Below are positions 52,881-64,000 of a stretch of DNA of 64,000 bases, piece after piece (the first letter of the stretch is position 1; each line of letters opens with the position of its first letter). The stretch covers positions 15,500,001-15,564,000 of the forward strand of contig JBHGNT010000002.1 in NCBI GenBank assembly GCA_043228905.1. Direction: 5' to 3'. Made by a program: the position numbers and the translations under genes. This stretch comes from Azolla caroliniana (Eukaryota; Polypodiophyta). Below the pieces are notes generated by a model. The model saw only the letters and a program-made list of their open reading frames with translations, was not told where the DNA came from and searched no databases.

Positions 52881-53466
52881 ATGTTAATTAGGGCCTGAAT
52901 TTGACGGGTTAGTATAAAAGTTTTTTGACAGGCATTTTTTAAAGATGTATGTCATATCACACAAGAGTGCAAAAACTAACATGTCATTTGATATGCAAAT
53001 TTTAATAATGAAAGTTCTATATGATGCTTCATTGTTATACATTTCATTACTATAGAAAGTGCACAAAGAGGCACAAATAAACATAACTACCTCACAAAGT
53101 TAATGAAATACATAAAATTAATATCATGTTAATGTTTTTACTAATAAAAAATAAAAAATAAAAAATAAAAAATAAGGGTTGTCTATGAAAAAGGCGATGG
53201 CGGGAGCACGAGCAACAGAGCGTGGAGTGGGAGCAACACAACAGGGCGTGCAGGAGCAGGAGCATGTGCACAACGAGGAACGCGCACGTTGTCTAACAGA
53301 GCAAGAGCAGGAGCACGGTACCAGCTGTTGTCCAAGTACTCCCACACCCACAATCCTCCCTCCCTTCCCCAACCAGAAAACGCACAATAACACATTAAAA
53401 AAACACACAAAACAAAGGGGGAAGGGAAGAACAACACAGACAACCTCGCAAGACACATAACTCGCT

Positions 53467-54950
53467 ATGGTGGGAGGAATCGAGCTTCCACCAACGCCCA
53501 TTTTGCTTGATGAAGAAGGTGGATCAGATCTTGACATTACCTTGTCCCCTGAGGCCAACCGTTTCTTAGCGGAGGAAATCGAACGCCTACGGCGTACCTC
53601 CTTTGTATGTAGGTTTCTGGCACGTAGACCAAGTTGGGGCATGGTTCGGGACATGTTCCAGGTGGCTGTGTTGGAGAACATGCCTGTGATCAAGAGTGTT
53701 AGGGGTTTAGGGAAAAACTTCTTCCACATTGAATTAGGTAATGGCTCGCTGGCGCAACCATTGGTCGAGCTCAAGGTACTCGAACTGAAGTACGACAAGG
53801 TGTTGCTCCAGCCATGGTCACTTGGGTTCAATCCGATTGAAGAGTTACGGAAACTCAACAACCCTAGGGTGATCACCACAACATTTCTTGGCCTCCCTCC
53901 CCCTTTGTGCCATTTGCTCCCTCTTTTTGGCGAACAAATAGGGATGATATGTCCTCAAAAAGCGTCAATGGTAGACACAGTTGTGGAGGTGCCCAAGTTG
54001 CGCATCTTGGTGCCTTCCCTCCATGGACTTCCATCAAGGATTAGACTCTACTCTGAGGAGCTAGGTCTCACAGTGCTGAAAGTGGTTTATGAGGGACTCC
54101 CGGGGCAGTGTTTCATTTGCAAACAGACAAGACACCTAGCTAAGGAGTGTCCTCGCAAGACTGGAAAGGGAAGCTCGGGACCTCGACCCTCGAGCAAAGT
54201 CAGGACAACCAAGGGTGACGAGGCTCCTTGGCTACCCGTTAAGAAGAAGGGGAAACTTGGAGGCCTAGGTGCATCCTCTTCCGCCCTTTTTCATGACCAC
54301 CCCTTCGAAAGAAGTCCCGCTACCTTGTGACCAGCAAGCGTGGACGAGCAACCCTTGAAATGGGTAAAGATCCTCTCTGGGAGTGCCGAGGCACCCGACC
54401 TACAGGTGAGAGCTACCAACAGATTTATACTTCTTCAAGGGTTAGGGGATGGCGACCCAGAAGTGTTGGTAGCAATGATGTCCCCATGCGACTCCTCATG
54501 CCTTCCCCCACGAGAGCCTAAACTCGTGTTCTCTACCCCGATGGAGATGCAACCCCAACTTGTACTGTCCACCTTGGAGGAGAAGTTGGCAAAGGCCCCC
54601 CCCCCCCCCCCCCCCCCCCGCTGGAATGTGAATGTGGTAGTGGCCTCAGATTAGTGAAATCGTGGATCCGGACGGGCAAGGTCAAGGACAAAGGAAAGGG
54701 TAAGATAGGCAGACCAACACCTGGTTTGGTGACGACTCTCTTAGATAGAGGGATGCAAGATGTGCCATCGCTTCGGAGCATAAATGTATCGCGGGATCTA
54801 TTTGAAGCGAGTCGGGAACGACCGACTGAGAATCCCGTAGGGGATTTGCAGCCTACTGTGGAGACCATACCCCCCGAAATAGGTGTTAGTTTGCCCCATA
54901 ACATGGGGATCGGCCTGAACATGGGCTTCAACGTCACCGTTTTCGGATGA
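53467..54950 (+). pseudogene. LINE ORF1: DUF4283-like protein with zinc knuckle
   Basis: Open from ATG 53467 to a TGA at 54328, then open in the same frame to the poly-C tract. The first 200 residues match the plant LINE ORF1/DUF4283 style (SPEANRFLAEEIERLRRTSF, KSVRGLGKNFFHIELGNG, LPPPLCHLLPLFGEQIGMI). The knuckle CFICKQTRHLAKEC starts at about residue 218. A 24-C run (54596-54619) encodes a proline tract. After it the open frame is shifted by one and runs to a TGA at 54948-54950. That stop overlaps the ATG of ORF2. ORF1 proteins bind the LINE RNA. Confidence 0.75.
54596..54619. repeat. 24-base poly-C tract inside LINE ORF1
   Basis: Uninterrupted Cs between AAAGG and GCTGG. Its length decides whether the two open parts of ORF1 are joined in one frame. 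In the present length they are out of register. Confidence 0.9.
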
Positions 54951-57900
54951 GGATCCTAACGTGGAATGTACAAGGCCTTGGTGGAGGCCGACAACACCAA
55001 GTATGTAGAAGACTTCAGGAGGAGCTGAATCCCCGTAATATAGGGGGCCATATTGACATATTGCTTTTGCAAGAACACCACCTCTCGCAAGAGCGAACTC
55101 AGAGCTTAGTAAACCCCTTGTCGGTCGGGTGGACCACATGGTGGTCGGCTGCGCAGGGTGACCTACACCGAAGAGGAGGGGTCTGCATCTCGATCAGCGA
55201 TAAGGCCCGATACGAAGTAACATCATCTGGCACGCTAGTGGAGGGTCGGGCCTTATACGTGCTTCTGAAATGGAATCACCTACAGATTGGGGTGCTAAAC
55301 ATTTATGCCCCTAACTCAGCTCCCGAGAGAGCAATCTTTTGGAGGATTTTAGCGACAACATTACCTGATGCCGAGGCTTGGATAATGGCAGGTGATTTCA
55401 ACATGATTGAACACCTGGGAGATAGGAAAGGAGGGACCCAGAGGCCTATTTATGGTGCGGAGCTGCATTCATGGGCTTTCCTAATTGGCAAAATCGGGGT
55501 GAAGGATACATGGGGCTCTTCCCTTAGGAGAAGCTCACATTCGCTGCACTTTTCCAGAGCCGTCGGGAATGCTAGGGGCGGTAGTCTTGCACGGCTAGAT
55601 CGCATATACATCAGCTCATCCCTCGAAGAGCTTGGGGGCTCCTTTGCTATCTTGGCAGGTCTTAACTTTTCAGATCATCAGCCGGTGAGACTAGACCTTA
55701 ACCCACCCAACGATAGCACGGGCAGTCTCAATGTGAAGATCCCCACAAAGATCATGAAGAGTGAAGAGGTGAAGGCCGGTTTACAGAGTATATCGCAGGA
55801 CACCATGGGTAGTGAATCAGCCAACGAAAATTTGCAGAAAAAATTGGCCCTCTCGTCCTCCTTTTTACAACAGGAGACCAAGCACGCCCTCCAACAGGTT
55901 AGAGCCATTGAAACAAAATTAAGGAAGGCCGTTGCGGCAGCGCAACGGCTACTACAGGTAGACCTTGGTTGCAATTGGTCTAGAGCTAAGCTGGAGGAAG
56001 CAAAGATGAAGGTACAAGAAAGGACTTTGGAGAAGAACCTAATGCTGTTTCGAAGAAACGCAGCATGGTGGGCTAGAAAAGACGACAAGGTCAACCGACA
56101 TTTCTTTCACTACAAGGCACCCAAGGGTGGTGGTGGACGTATACAAGGGCCGCGCAAACCAGACGACTCAATAACTGAGGACAAGACTGAGATTCTGGAA
56201 ATGGCAACACAATACTATCGTGACCTCCTCGCACCTATGCATATGAGGCATAACACGGAGCTGACTGATCGAGTGATGTCTTGCATTCACCCCAAGGTAA
56301 CCCAAGCGATGGAAGTTGTGCTCGGTAGCCCCATCTCTCGTTTAGAACTCTCGGAGGCGCTTAGGGGATTGCGAAGGGGTGCATGCCCCGGCCCCGATGG
56401 TCTCTCACGAGATTTCTTCAAGATTCATTTGGAATGTGTTATCCCGTCTTTGGAAGCCGAAGTTCAAGAGATTTGGTCCTCAGGAAAGATGCCGATTGGT
56501 CTGGTTGAGGGGATGATATATGTCATCCCCAAAGCGTCAGAGCGAAGCCTAGAGTTGTGCCAGTGGCGTCCAATAACGATCCTTAACACGACATACAAGA
56601 TACTCGCTAAAGTCCTAGCTTGGCAGTTAGCAAGCTGCTTACTGGACATCATACATGATAATCAAACTGGATTTGTCAAGAACAGGTGTATCTTTGATAA
56701 TGTGTTGCTTCTTTGGGAAGCTATGGCATTGGCCGGTCGCTCCGTATTGAGCTGGGCTATTCTGATGTTAGACTTCGAGAAGGCCTACGACAGGGTGTTA
56801 TGGACCTTTTTGGAAAATGTGATGAGAGCTTTGGGCCTACTTAAAAAATGGAGGAATTGCACTTCTGCACTCTATCGGACAGCTACGAGTAGTGTATTGA
56901 TGGCTGGTTCTAGGGGACCTGCCTTCCAACTACAACGCTTAGTGAGGCAAGGTTGTCCCCTAGCCCCATATCTCTCTCTATCTCTTTGTAACCGAGGCTT
57001 TCTCTGCCTACTTACAAGCACCAACCAGCGGGTTGCGGGGATTGCCCATCCCCAATGTGACTAAAGATTTGATGTTATCTGAATATGCCGACGATACGGT
57101 TCTTTTCTTGCATGGTGATGAGGAGAATTTGCAATGGGCTGAACATCTTCTCGAGGACTTTTGTCAGGCGGCTAGTGCCAAGATCAATTGGAATAAAACC
57201 CAAGGCCTTTGGTTCAACGAACAAGAGAAACCAAGATGGCAACCCCATGCCGATTTTATGTGGGTCCCTGATGGGACGACATTCAAGTACCTTGGATTTA
57301 TGATGTGGAGGTCAATCCCCAAGGGAGCTCAATTGGTCCACATACAAGACAAAATAAATAGGACTAGATCTAAATTATCCTTCACTGGTAGGGTCCTTGT
57401 TGCGAAACAAGTGCTACTCGCTACCATGTGGCACTCAGTCTCATGCTGGATTATGAACCCTGTAGGTTTGCACGCAATTAAGGCTGCCATCAGGGGGTTT
57501 ATATGGTCAGGTAAGGACAACCCAAGGGTTTCCGCCTGTGTCATGGTGTTGGTTAACGCAACCGCGGGCCAAAGGGGGGCTTGGCCTCATAGACCCCTTA
57601 ATGCAGAGTCGTGCATTGCTGGCTAAAATGGTGGTTCACTGCCTCCTGCCAGGTAAGGGGTGGTGGAAGGTACTACTTCGCAACAGGCAGCAAGTAGGGA
57701 CTCCCAAGTATGGTAGGCCTTGGCCCGACTCCTTGAATTGGTGCTACACGAGCAGAGTCCCACCCAAACTGGCTTGCCATCTTGAGGATAGGGTCGCGAA
57801 CTCCATCTTGCGGGCATGGTGCCATCTACGAAAACATTTGTTCTAGCACACCACGGAGACATTGACCGAATGGACTAGACAACGACTATTTTGGAATCCT

Positions 57901-59246
57901 CACGTGCGAACAAGTGACGACACGATGCTAGGGCAACTTAAGGGCCTAGCATGGGGAAAGCTGGCACAAACAGGCCTCCTATCTATAGACGATTGGAGAC
58001 GCATGGATGTTTCAGGAAGAGCCCAAGAGGACCTTTTCCCTCCCCTCAAGGGAGCTACGAAAATGCGGAGACTGATAGCTGAGGCAGTTGACAAGGTTCC
58101 GATGGGGGAGGCGAGAGAACATGCATGGTTCGGTCTCTTTGACGAGGTTGGAATGGTCAAGTTGCTAAAGGGTGTGAGCGGATCGGGGAGAGATACAGTT
58201 TTTGGGGACAGTCAGAGTAGGGGCTCTTGGCACCCAATCCGAGTGGTGGCACAGGTTGATAACATCTGGAAGATAGACCCAGATGTTGCTAAGGTGGAAC
58301 CCCATTGGAGGGTAAGGGTATACGGTTGTCGCCCCCTTGTCGATCTGGATTGGGACCCATGGGATTTCAGATGGAAACATGACGATAGACCCCATCACTT
58401 CTTCGATTACACCACTAAATTGGGTCAGACTTTGCAGCTGTAACTAGGCGGCCCCCTTCGCAATGGCTGGCGAACATTGGGCATCCCCGATGAGGCGCTC
58501 ATTACCTTTTGGAAGGGTCTCTGGCGTCTCCACATGCCTGAAAAGATCAAGCTCTTTTGGTGGAAGATCGGTCATAATGTGGAGCCCGTTGGCGAATGGC
58601 TAGATAAACGTGGTGGCTCGTTAGGCTGCCCACTATGCTCTCGACTTATTGAGACTCTGAGACATTATTTGTGGGATTGCCCTCAAGCTCAAAAGGTATG
58701 GGATAGAGTGACTAGCCTCCTTGCGGCATGTGAAGTGAAGGAACAACCTCGTGGAGCGCTGCAGCATGGATTGATCACTTGGTCGAAGGGTGGACGGACG
58801 CCGTCAATGCGGATAGTTGGTGCTATGTATGCACGAGAGGCAAAATCGTCAAGATCCGTTTTGAAAGAGGCTTGTAGCCCGCATCCCCTAGGTTTCCGGA
58901 AATTTGGATGTTGATTGCAGGTTTCACCTTGTGGTATATATGGAAAACGCGTTGCCTCAAGGTTTTCCAAGGTACGGTACGACCCCCGGAGGAAGTGATC
59001 ATGGACATATGGTTCGCGCTTATTAGCTGCCTACGAGGGCAACTGGAAGAGGTTTGTAGCCACTCCAACGACGTGGTCATTGCCCGTTTGCACTTTTGGC
59101 AGAAATGGCGGAACACACCTATGGTGATGCAAGGTGGGAGTGCCCCGAGGTGGAACTACCAGCCCCCACGTTGGCTATTTCCTACTCACCTGCCACCCTC
59201 TCTTCGTTGTAGGCCCCAAGATCCGACTCGTACTAGGCAACATTGA
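54947..59246 (+). pseudogene. LINE ORF2: endonuclease and reverse transcriptase
   Basis: ATG at 54947 overlaps the ORF1 stop (ATGA). The APE-type endonuclease (residues 1 to about 245) has LTWNVQGLGG, LLLQEHHLS, AGDFNMIEH and SDHQPVRLD. RT has CPGPDGLSRDFFK, YVIPKASE, WRPITILNTTYKI, NQTGFVKNR, DFEKAYDRV and VRQGCPLAPYL. A frameshift near 56975 precedes the YADD box (near 57085). Another shift near 57540, stops at about 57845 and 58441, and a shift near 58910 break the thumb and C-terminus. The C-terminal zinc site CPLCSRLIETLRHYLWDC is at about 58630-58680. Catalytic residues are preserved although the frame is broken, so the copy died recently. Confidence 0.85.
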
Positions 59247-59768
59247 AGGGCATCAACTTGGATATAGGTAGCTTCTTACATTAAGTTAGGCCGCAAGGCA
59301 TTGTAAGTAGGCTCATCTTCTTTTACTTGATCGGAGGAAGACACCCTGATGTGTGTATAAGTCTCCTTGTAGACTCTCTATGTAATAATCCTTCCTAACT
59401 AATGGGAAAGTAGCTTCATTTTGAAAAAGAAAGAAAGTATGATTTTTTTTTACCAAACTTGGTGATTTTATGTAAGTAAAAAAATTTAGTTTTTAAAACT
59501 TAAAACATTAAAATCAAACCTAGAGTTATACACTCTTAAAGTATGTATTTAATAAAGGTTATTGTTTAAAATTTCAACTAATATTATTAGTAAAGAAATT
59601 AAGAATAAATATTTGAGAGTATATACCATTATTACATGATAATGATATTATTTTAAGCGTGTTACAATAACATATAATTTTTTGGAATTTTTTTTATATA
59701 GTATTAATATATTATAATACACACTTCATATCTATAATAAATGACATATGTATATGTATATAATATAT

Positions 59769-60080
59769 AGGGAAAAGTACCAGGATACCCCTGGAAGTTC
59801 TTCTATTTACCAGAATGCCCCTGGAAGTTCCAAATTTACAGAACTACCCCTATGTCCAAAAAATTACACTTTATAAAGTAATTATACACTCAAATCTACA
59901 AGCCCTATTTATCAAAGATGGAAGAAATGGACCCGAACTAGCCCTATTTACCAAAGATTTGAGTGTATACTTTATAAAGTGTATTTTTTTGGATATAGGG
60001 GTAGTTTGGTAAATTTGGAACTTCCAGGGGCATTCTGGTAAATAGACGAACTTCTAGGGGTATCATGGGTACTTTTCCCT
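59769..60080. mobile_element. 312 bp foldback MITE
   Basis: The left arm AGGGAAAAGTACCAGGATAC... and the right arm ...GGGTACTTTTCCCT are inverted copies of each other over about 110 bp. Flanking AATATAT is at 59762-59768 and 60081-60087. No coding capacity. A lone left arm is present at 44420-44535. The superfamily cannot be told from the ends alone. Confidence 0.9.
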
Positions 60081-60502
60081 AATATATATGACATGGAAAA
60101 TAGAATTTTAACATGTCATTTGACATGCATAATTTGTAGGGGCCTTTCGCATGAAAAATGGATATTTAAACTTTATATGTCACTTGACGGACATTTTTAT
60201 TATGTGTATGTTTTTGACGGGCAAAATGGCCTTCGACGGGCATGACACCCGTCAAATTCCTGCCCTGATGTTAATACCTCTATTATATATTATTATCGAG
60301 CAATGACATTTATAAATTGTAGAGTATGGGGGTATCCTCAAAACTTTAAAATTCCTCTCCTATGAAGCTCCAAATGTTTTTCGAATCTTCCAAGACTAAA
60401 AAGACACTAAACATTTTATAAAACGCAAAAGATTTGTGACTATGTACTTGTAACATTTGGCAAGAATTGAACCAAACTGTGAAACCATAACATAACAGTT
60501 TA

Positions 60503-60864
60503 AACGGTTCAGTTTGGTTTGGTGGGGGGGGGGGGGTTGAATGGTTTGGTTTCAATGGTTAGAAATCGGGGTTTAAACGGTTTAATGGTTTTTAATTTTT
60601 TTTTAAAAGCAATCTTTTCATTTTTAAGCCTAATTCTCACATTTCAGGAAAATCTTTAAAATTTGAAAAATTAAAATTTAAAACAATGAAAAAAAATTCA
60701 AATTAAAAAATTGAATTTTGACCTAAGTTGAAAACTGAAATTGAGTTTAACGATTTAATGGTTTAACGGTTTGAATTTTTCTAAATGGTTCGTGGTTCAG
60801 TTCGGTTCAAGTTTCAAAAATTTTAAACGCTTCGGTTTTGACACTCAAACCGAACCGAACCGTT
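60503..60864. mobile_element. Possible inverted-repeat element with AACGGTT ends
   Basis: AACGGTTCAGTTTGGTTT at 60503-60520 is the near reverse complement of AAACCGAACCGAACCGTT at 60847-60864. The inside is rich in GGTTTAA/GGTTCGG-like words and has a G13 run (60524-60536). No clear target duplication was seen, so low-complexity sequence is an alternative. Confidence 0.4.
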
Positions 60865-60938
60865 GTCGATTGTTAACTACTTGTTGCATTTGTTAGGTTA
60901 ATTTTGCATTGCAAGAAGTTCTATATGGCATTAAAAAG

Positions 60939-61181
60939 TTTTTTTTTTGTTGAAAAGCTTTCAAATGCCATAAAGAACTGTAGTGGCTTGCATCGATTGT
61001 TTTGTTGTATGTGCAACAGAACAGGGGCATGATCAGAGAACATTGTACCCGGACAAATAATGCATCTGCCTTTCCTATCCATGAGTCGAGGGTCCAAATA
61101 CCATCTGTCCAGCCTGGACATCGTCCTCCCATACACGCTTCCTCCTACTCTAGAGTATCGAAGAGATTTTTCTTTTTGCAT
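60939..61181 (-). pseudogene. Inverted LINE endonuclease piece
   Basis: The minus strand encodes the end of an APE-type endonuclease: MSRLDRWYLDP, then CPGTMFSDHAPVLLHIQ. This is the SRLDR...SDH pattern that closes the domain. It lies just upstream of, and opposite to, the plus-strand LINE C-terminus. A direct repeat of about 35 bp (TTTTGCATT..AAGTTCT.TATGGC then ATTAAAAAG) borders it at about 60903-60938 and 61176-61210. Confidence 0.75.
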
Positions 61182-61210
61182 TTGAAAGTTCTTTATGGCA
61201 TTAAAAAGAG

Positions 61211-63265
61211 ATTCTAATGACCACTATATGGCATACTGCTGCATGTTGGATAATCGTGCCCAAGTCGATGAAATTGATAAAAGGATTATCAGAAATTTCT
61301 TATGGGGGGGCACGGAGGAAAAACAGGCTCGTGCAAAGGTTGCTTGGACCACGCTTATAAAAAGGAAAAGTGCAGGGTTGGTGGGATTGATAGATCCCGT
61401 GGTGCAAACGAAGGCCTTGCTAGACAAACTAGTGGTCAGGAGCCTACAACCTCCTGAGGCACCTTGGAAACTTCTATGGCAACGTAGATGGAAGATGTGG
61501 TTGCCGAGACAAGGTGGATGTTGGCCAAGCAGCCCATTTTGGGGCTTTGTGCCAGAAATGAGACCCAAATACTGGGGAAGTATGCAGAGTCTTTGTGCTA
61601 TTGGAATTATGAAAGCATGGCAAGAAATCAGAAAGGGGATCACATGTAGGTGGAGAAATGATGCATATGCATGGATTTACATGCCAATTGTGTGGAACCC
61701 ATCGATTAGAGATGTGGATGGGCTAATGATAGGACAAAAAGCCGGTTTCAAATGGGTTGAGTTAATCAATGCCCAATGGAATGCATTAGTGGAGTGGGAG
61801 AGGTTTTTGTCCAATGAGGTGGGCACTCAAAAGGCTAGAATATGGAGAATAAGCAGGGGTAAAGGCATGCTCAAGAGAATTACAAATGCCATTGCATGCT
61901 ACAGGAATACCTTGGAAGAGGAAGAAGTAACAACCTCTGAAATTGCGTGGACAGGACTTATAGATGCTGAAAACTGTTTAATTGGCATTAAGGGAATGAA
62001 AGTAGAATCAAATGAGGTATGCTACTATAAACTAGAGCACGGAATGGGAAGAGTTGAGCAACCAACCTTTCAAAGAGAAAGCCCGATTAGGCTGATCGCA
62101 AAAAATGGCAAGAATATGATTATTGACCCTAAGCCAAGGGAGATCACACCAGCGACAGTGTGTTGGCCTATAGAAGGGCATTTGGATCAGCTATCATGGG
62201 ACCCATCGATGTATTTTTGGAGAACTCAAGGACAAACTGATGGGGAAAAGTTGGTTCAATTTTTCAAGTATAACACGAAGATTGGGAGGCAAATTATTCT
62301 AGAACAAGTTTGTGGCAAAGAAATTTTGGATAAAGGAGGGCATTAGTGAAATGAGACTAGATAAATTTTGGAAAATGATATGGCATGACAGATATGACCG
62401 CAAGATAATGATGTGCTTATGGTTTATTGCAGATAGAGCCTTGCCGGTAGGGATGTGGGGTAAAGGCCCCAATGTAGACCTTAGATGTATTGCATGTGGA
62501 CATATAGAAAGCATTTCCCATTGTCTATGGGAATGTCGCGAGGCAGTGGCTGTATGGGGAAGGGCACTATGTTTGCTTTGCCATGCCTATAGTTCGTTCA
62601 CCCTCAACTGGGGACATGCTTGCTGGATTTGTCTTGAGGATGATGTGGCGAAATACGATAGCACATGCGATGCTCAGTACAGAGGGGAGAATGGCATTGT
62701 TCGGCTGATCACTGACAATAGGGTACCTACAGCTTGTGCACAGAATAAAAAACTTGGAGATCTTTGGACGTTGCTTGCCCCCATTACTATATGGTGTATA
62801 TGGACAACCAGGTGTACCAGGGTATTTTCAGCACACAAATGCCCTCCAGCTGAATCGGTTAAGCTTATCTGGCACACATTAATAACTACACTAAGAGCTC
62901 AATATGAGCGAATTGATGGTACTGATGATGCTGCAAAACTAATGAGGCTGAATTTTCGAAAGCGATGGTGTACTACACCGATGGCCGCAACAAATGGAAT
63001 GGATATACTATGGAAATATGAAGTACCAAGATGGTTGTTCCCCCCTCCCATTGGTTGAACGAGGGGCGTGAAAGACATGGCATGTGGGATAGTGAATGTA
63101 GGTGAAGTGTATGAAAGGATGGCTAGAGACATATGTGAAAGTGTAAGATAAATAAGCGAGATCTCTTATGTAGGATATGATAGTCTTGGCACGGCCTACT
63201 CGTGAAAGGGATCGAGTTTGTGTATATTTTAACTAATGGAGTATATTCTTTTTTGGAAAATAAAT
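61211..63265 (+). pseudogene. LINE C-terminal region, 5'-truncated
   Basis: Open frames at 61195-62346 and 62312-63058 correspond to the LINE thumb and C-terminal part (RIIRNFLWGGTEEKQARAKV, GLIDPVVQTKALLDKL, ending with CIACGHIESISHCLWEC zinc site, then WKYEVPRWLFP). The frames overlap and are shifted by one near 62330. The catalytic RT is absent. The 3' tail ends near 63265 in TTTTTTGGAAAATAAAT. Similar to, but diverged from, the LINE at 53130-59435. Confidence 0.8.
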
Positions 63266-63269
63266 AAAT

Positions 63270-64000
63270 TCTTCTTAAGTAAAAACGTGTTGCCTCACTA
63301 TTCAGTCACAAAATGCCAATATTAAGATGCGAAATTATAACATTCAAGAATATAGATTTCATATTATTATTATTTATAATTATGTGACACTGTACACAAT
63401 GGATGATCGACAAATTGCATCCATGCATGTACACCAAGTGGAACATAACATATATGCCAAATGGCGATTATGTGTGATCCCATGCATGTTATATAAGTGG
63501 AAGATCTGCTTAATGTTGAACCATTCCGGTTCAACGTCAATCTTCAACACCATTGATATCTTCGTCTTCGGGTAATACAAATTCTTGTCTTCTTGTTCTG
63601 TTATTTCCTTCTTGCTTTGTAATTATCTTCTTGTCTTCGAAATCAACATCGACTTCGAAGCTTTAGTCGAGACAATTTGAACCGGAAATATGCTAATTTT
63701 TTATCCACGTATCTAGCCGATTCTTCTATTAGAGCTTGACCTCCTAACAACAAATTTTGTCACATTGGAGCAAGAGAATCAAAACTTTGTAGCAAGTGAG
63801 TGTTCAAAAGGCACAACAACATGACAAATTCTCTAAACAAGTCCAAAAGCTTGAAGCAATTGTATTATCTCTTTGATGACAGGTCCTATGTGAAGAACCA
63901 TCCATCTCTTGCTCCTTTCGGATATTGAGTTTCTACATTAGTCTATCCCCGGTATATCTGTAAACAAGATGCCTCAATCTCATTAATGTATACCATTTTC
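63270..64000. other. Right edge, nothing recognised
   Basis: AT-rich with short frames only. I see no gene, RNA or repeat. Confidence 0.5.

Larger units (their letters stand above)
53130..59435 (+). mobile_element. Nearly full-length LINE
   Basis: About 6.3 kb with a 5' leader (53130-53466), ORF1 (53467-54950), ORF2 (from 54947) and a 3' tail ending near 59435 in A/G/T-rich sequence (CATTTTGAAAAAG). It sits inside the hAT-type element. Few lesions separate it from intact: one stop and one shift in ORF1, and two shifts, two stops and one late shift in ORF2. Its 3' domain is homologous to the LINE ends at 44745-45294 and 61211-63265. I could not fix target duplications; the left side is a (AAAAAT)n-like run at 53145-53175. 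Confidence 0.85.
52889..60267. mobile_element. hAT-type element split by a LINE and a MITE
   Basis: The left end starts TAGGGCCTGAATTTGACGGG at 52889. The reverse complement of the right end starts CAGGGCAGGAATTTGACGGG and finishes at 60267. The flanks carry the same 8 bp ATGTTAAT at 52881-52888 and 60268-60275. An 8 bp duplication and (T/C)AGGG ends fit hAT. Subterminal GACGGG/GACAGG motifs repeat near both ends. Both arms also share TAACATGTCATTTGAYATGC (about 52979 and 60110). No hAT transposase is present, so it was non-autonomous. Most of the length is the LINE at about 53130-59435 and the MITE at 59769-60080. Confidence 0.8.

Noticed and set aside
60903-61210. Calling the 35 bp direct repeat the target duplication of the whole LINE block
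   Set aside because: The second copy lies between the inverted and forward parts, not at the far 3' end.

Overview
The window is nuclear DNA of a land plant. It holds a nuclear gene for an organelle DNA gyrase B subunit split into at least fifteen exons, a plant LRR receptor-kinase gene with its intron, and a dense, nested population of plant LTR retrotransposons, LINEs, SINEs and MITEs. The repeat load and the style of the LINE and gypsy proteins make me suspect a large-genome, seed-free vascular plant such as a fern, but that is inference.

Layout. (1) 1-4140: LINE debris on the minus strand, including a five-copy 193 bp tandem array made from a rearranged LINE piece. (2) 4259-15448, minus: GYRB, from transit peptide through the ATPase and transducer domains to the first TOPRIM motif. 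The remaining exons are not in the window. Two introns carry LINE insertions. (3) 15.97-17.38 kb: a non-autonomous pogo/Tc1-like element holding a 48 bp palindromic minisatellite. (4) 18498-19043, plus: a small intact gene for a probable organelle S1/OB-fold protein, followed by LINE debris and a 133 bp tandem repeat. (5) 22.4-43.3 kb: an old plus-strand Ty3-gypsy element (X) split by an intact gypsy element (Y, 24558-34426, identical LTRs as read, TSD ATCAA), a decayed Ty1-copia element (Z, 35717-40908) and a copia-type solo LTR. (6) 43.4-45.3 kb: SINE head, deleted gypsy derivative, half MITE, and a 5'-truncated LINE with a perfect 16 bp TSD. (7) 47094-49489, plus: LRR receptor-like kinase, two exons. 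(8) 52889-60267: an element with hAT-type ends and an 8 bp TSD, containing a nearly full-length LINE and a foldback MITE. (9) 60.5-63.3 kb: an inverted-repeat element and a LINE whose 5' part is inverted.

Only three host genes are supported: GYRB, the S1-like gene and the LRR kinase. Two of them, GYRB and the S1-like gene, look organelle-directed. Almost everything else is transposon-derived and mostly broken. The youngest intact unit is gypsy Y: one uninterrupted gag-pol frame of 1954 codons, plus a separate 910-codon downstream frame encoding a globular head and a very long coiled coil. That second protein is the best candidate here for something poorly described. Gene-poor stretches where I see nothing are listed as such.
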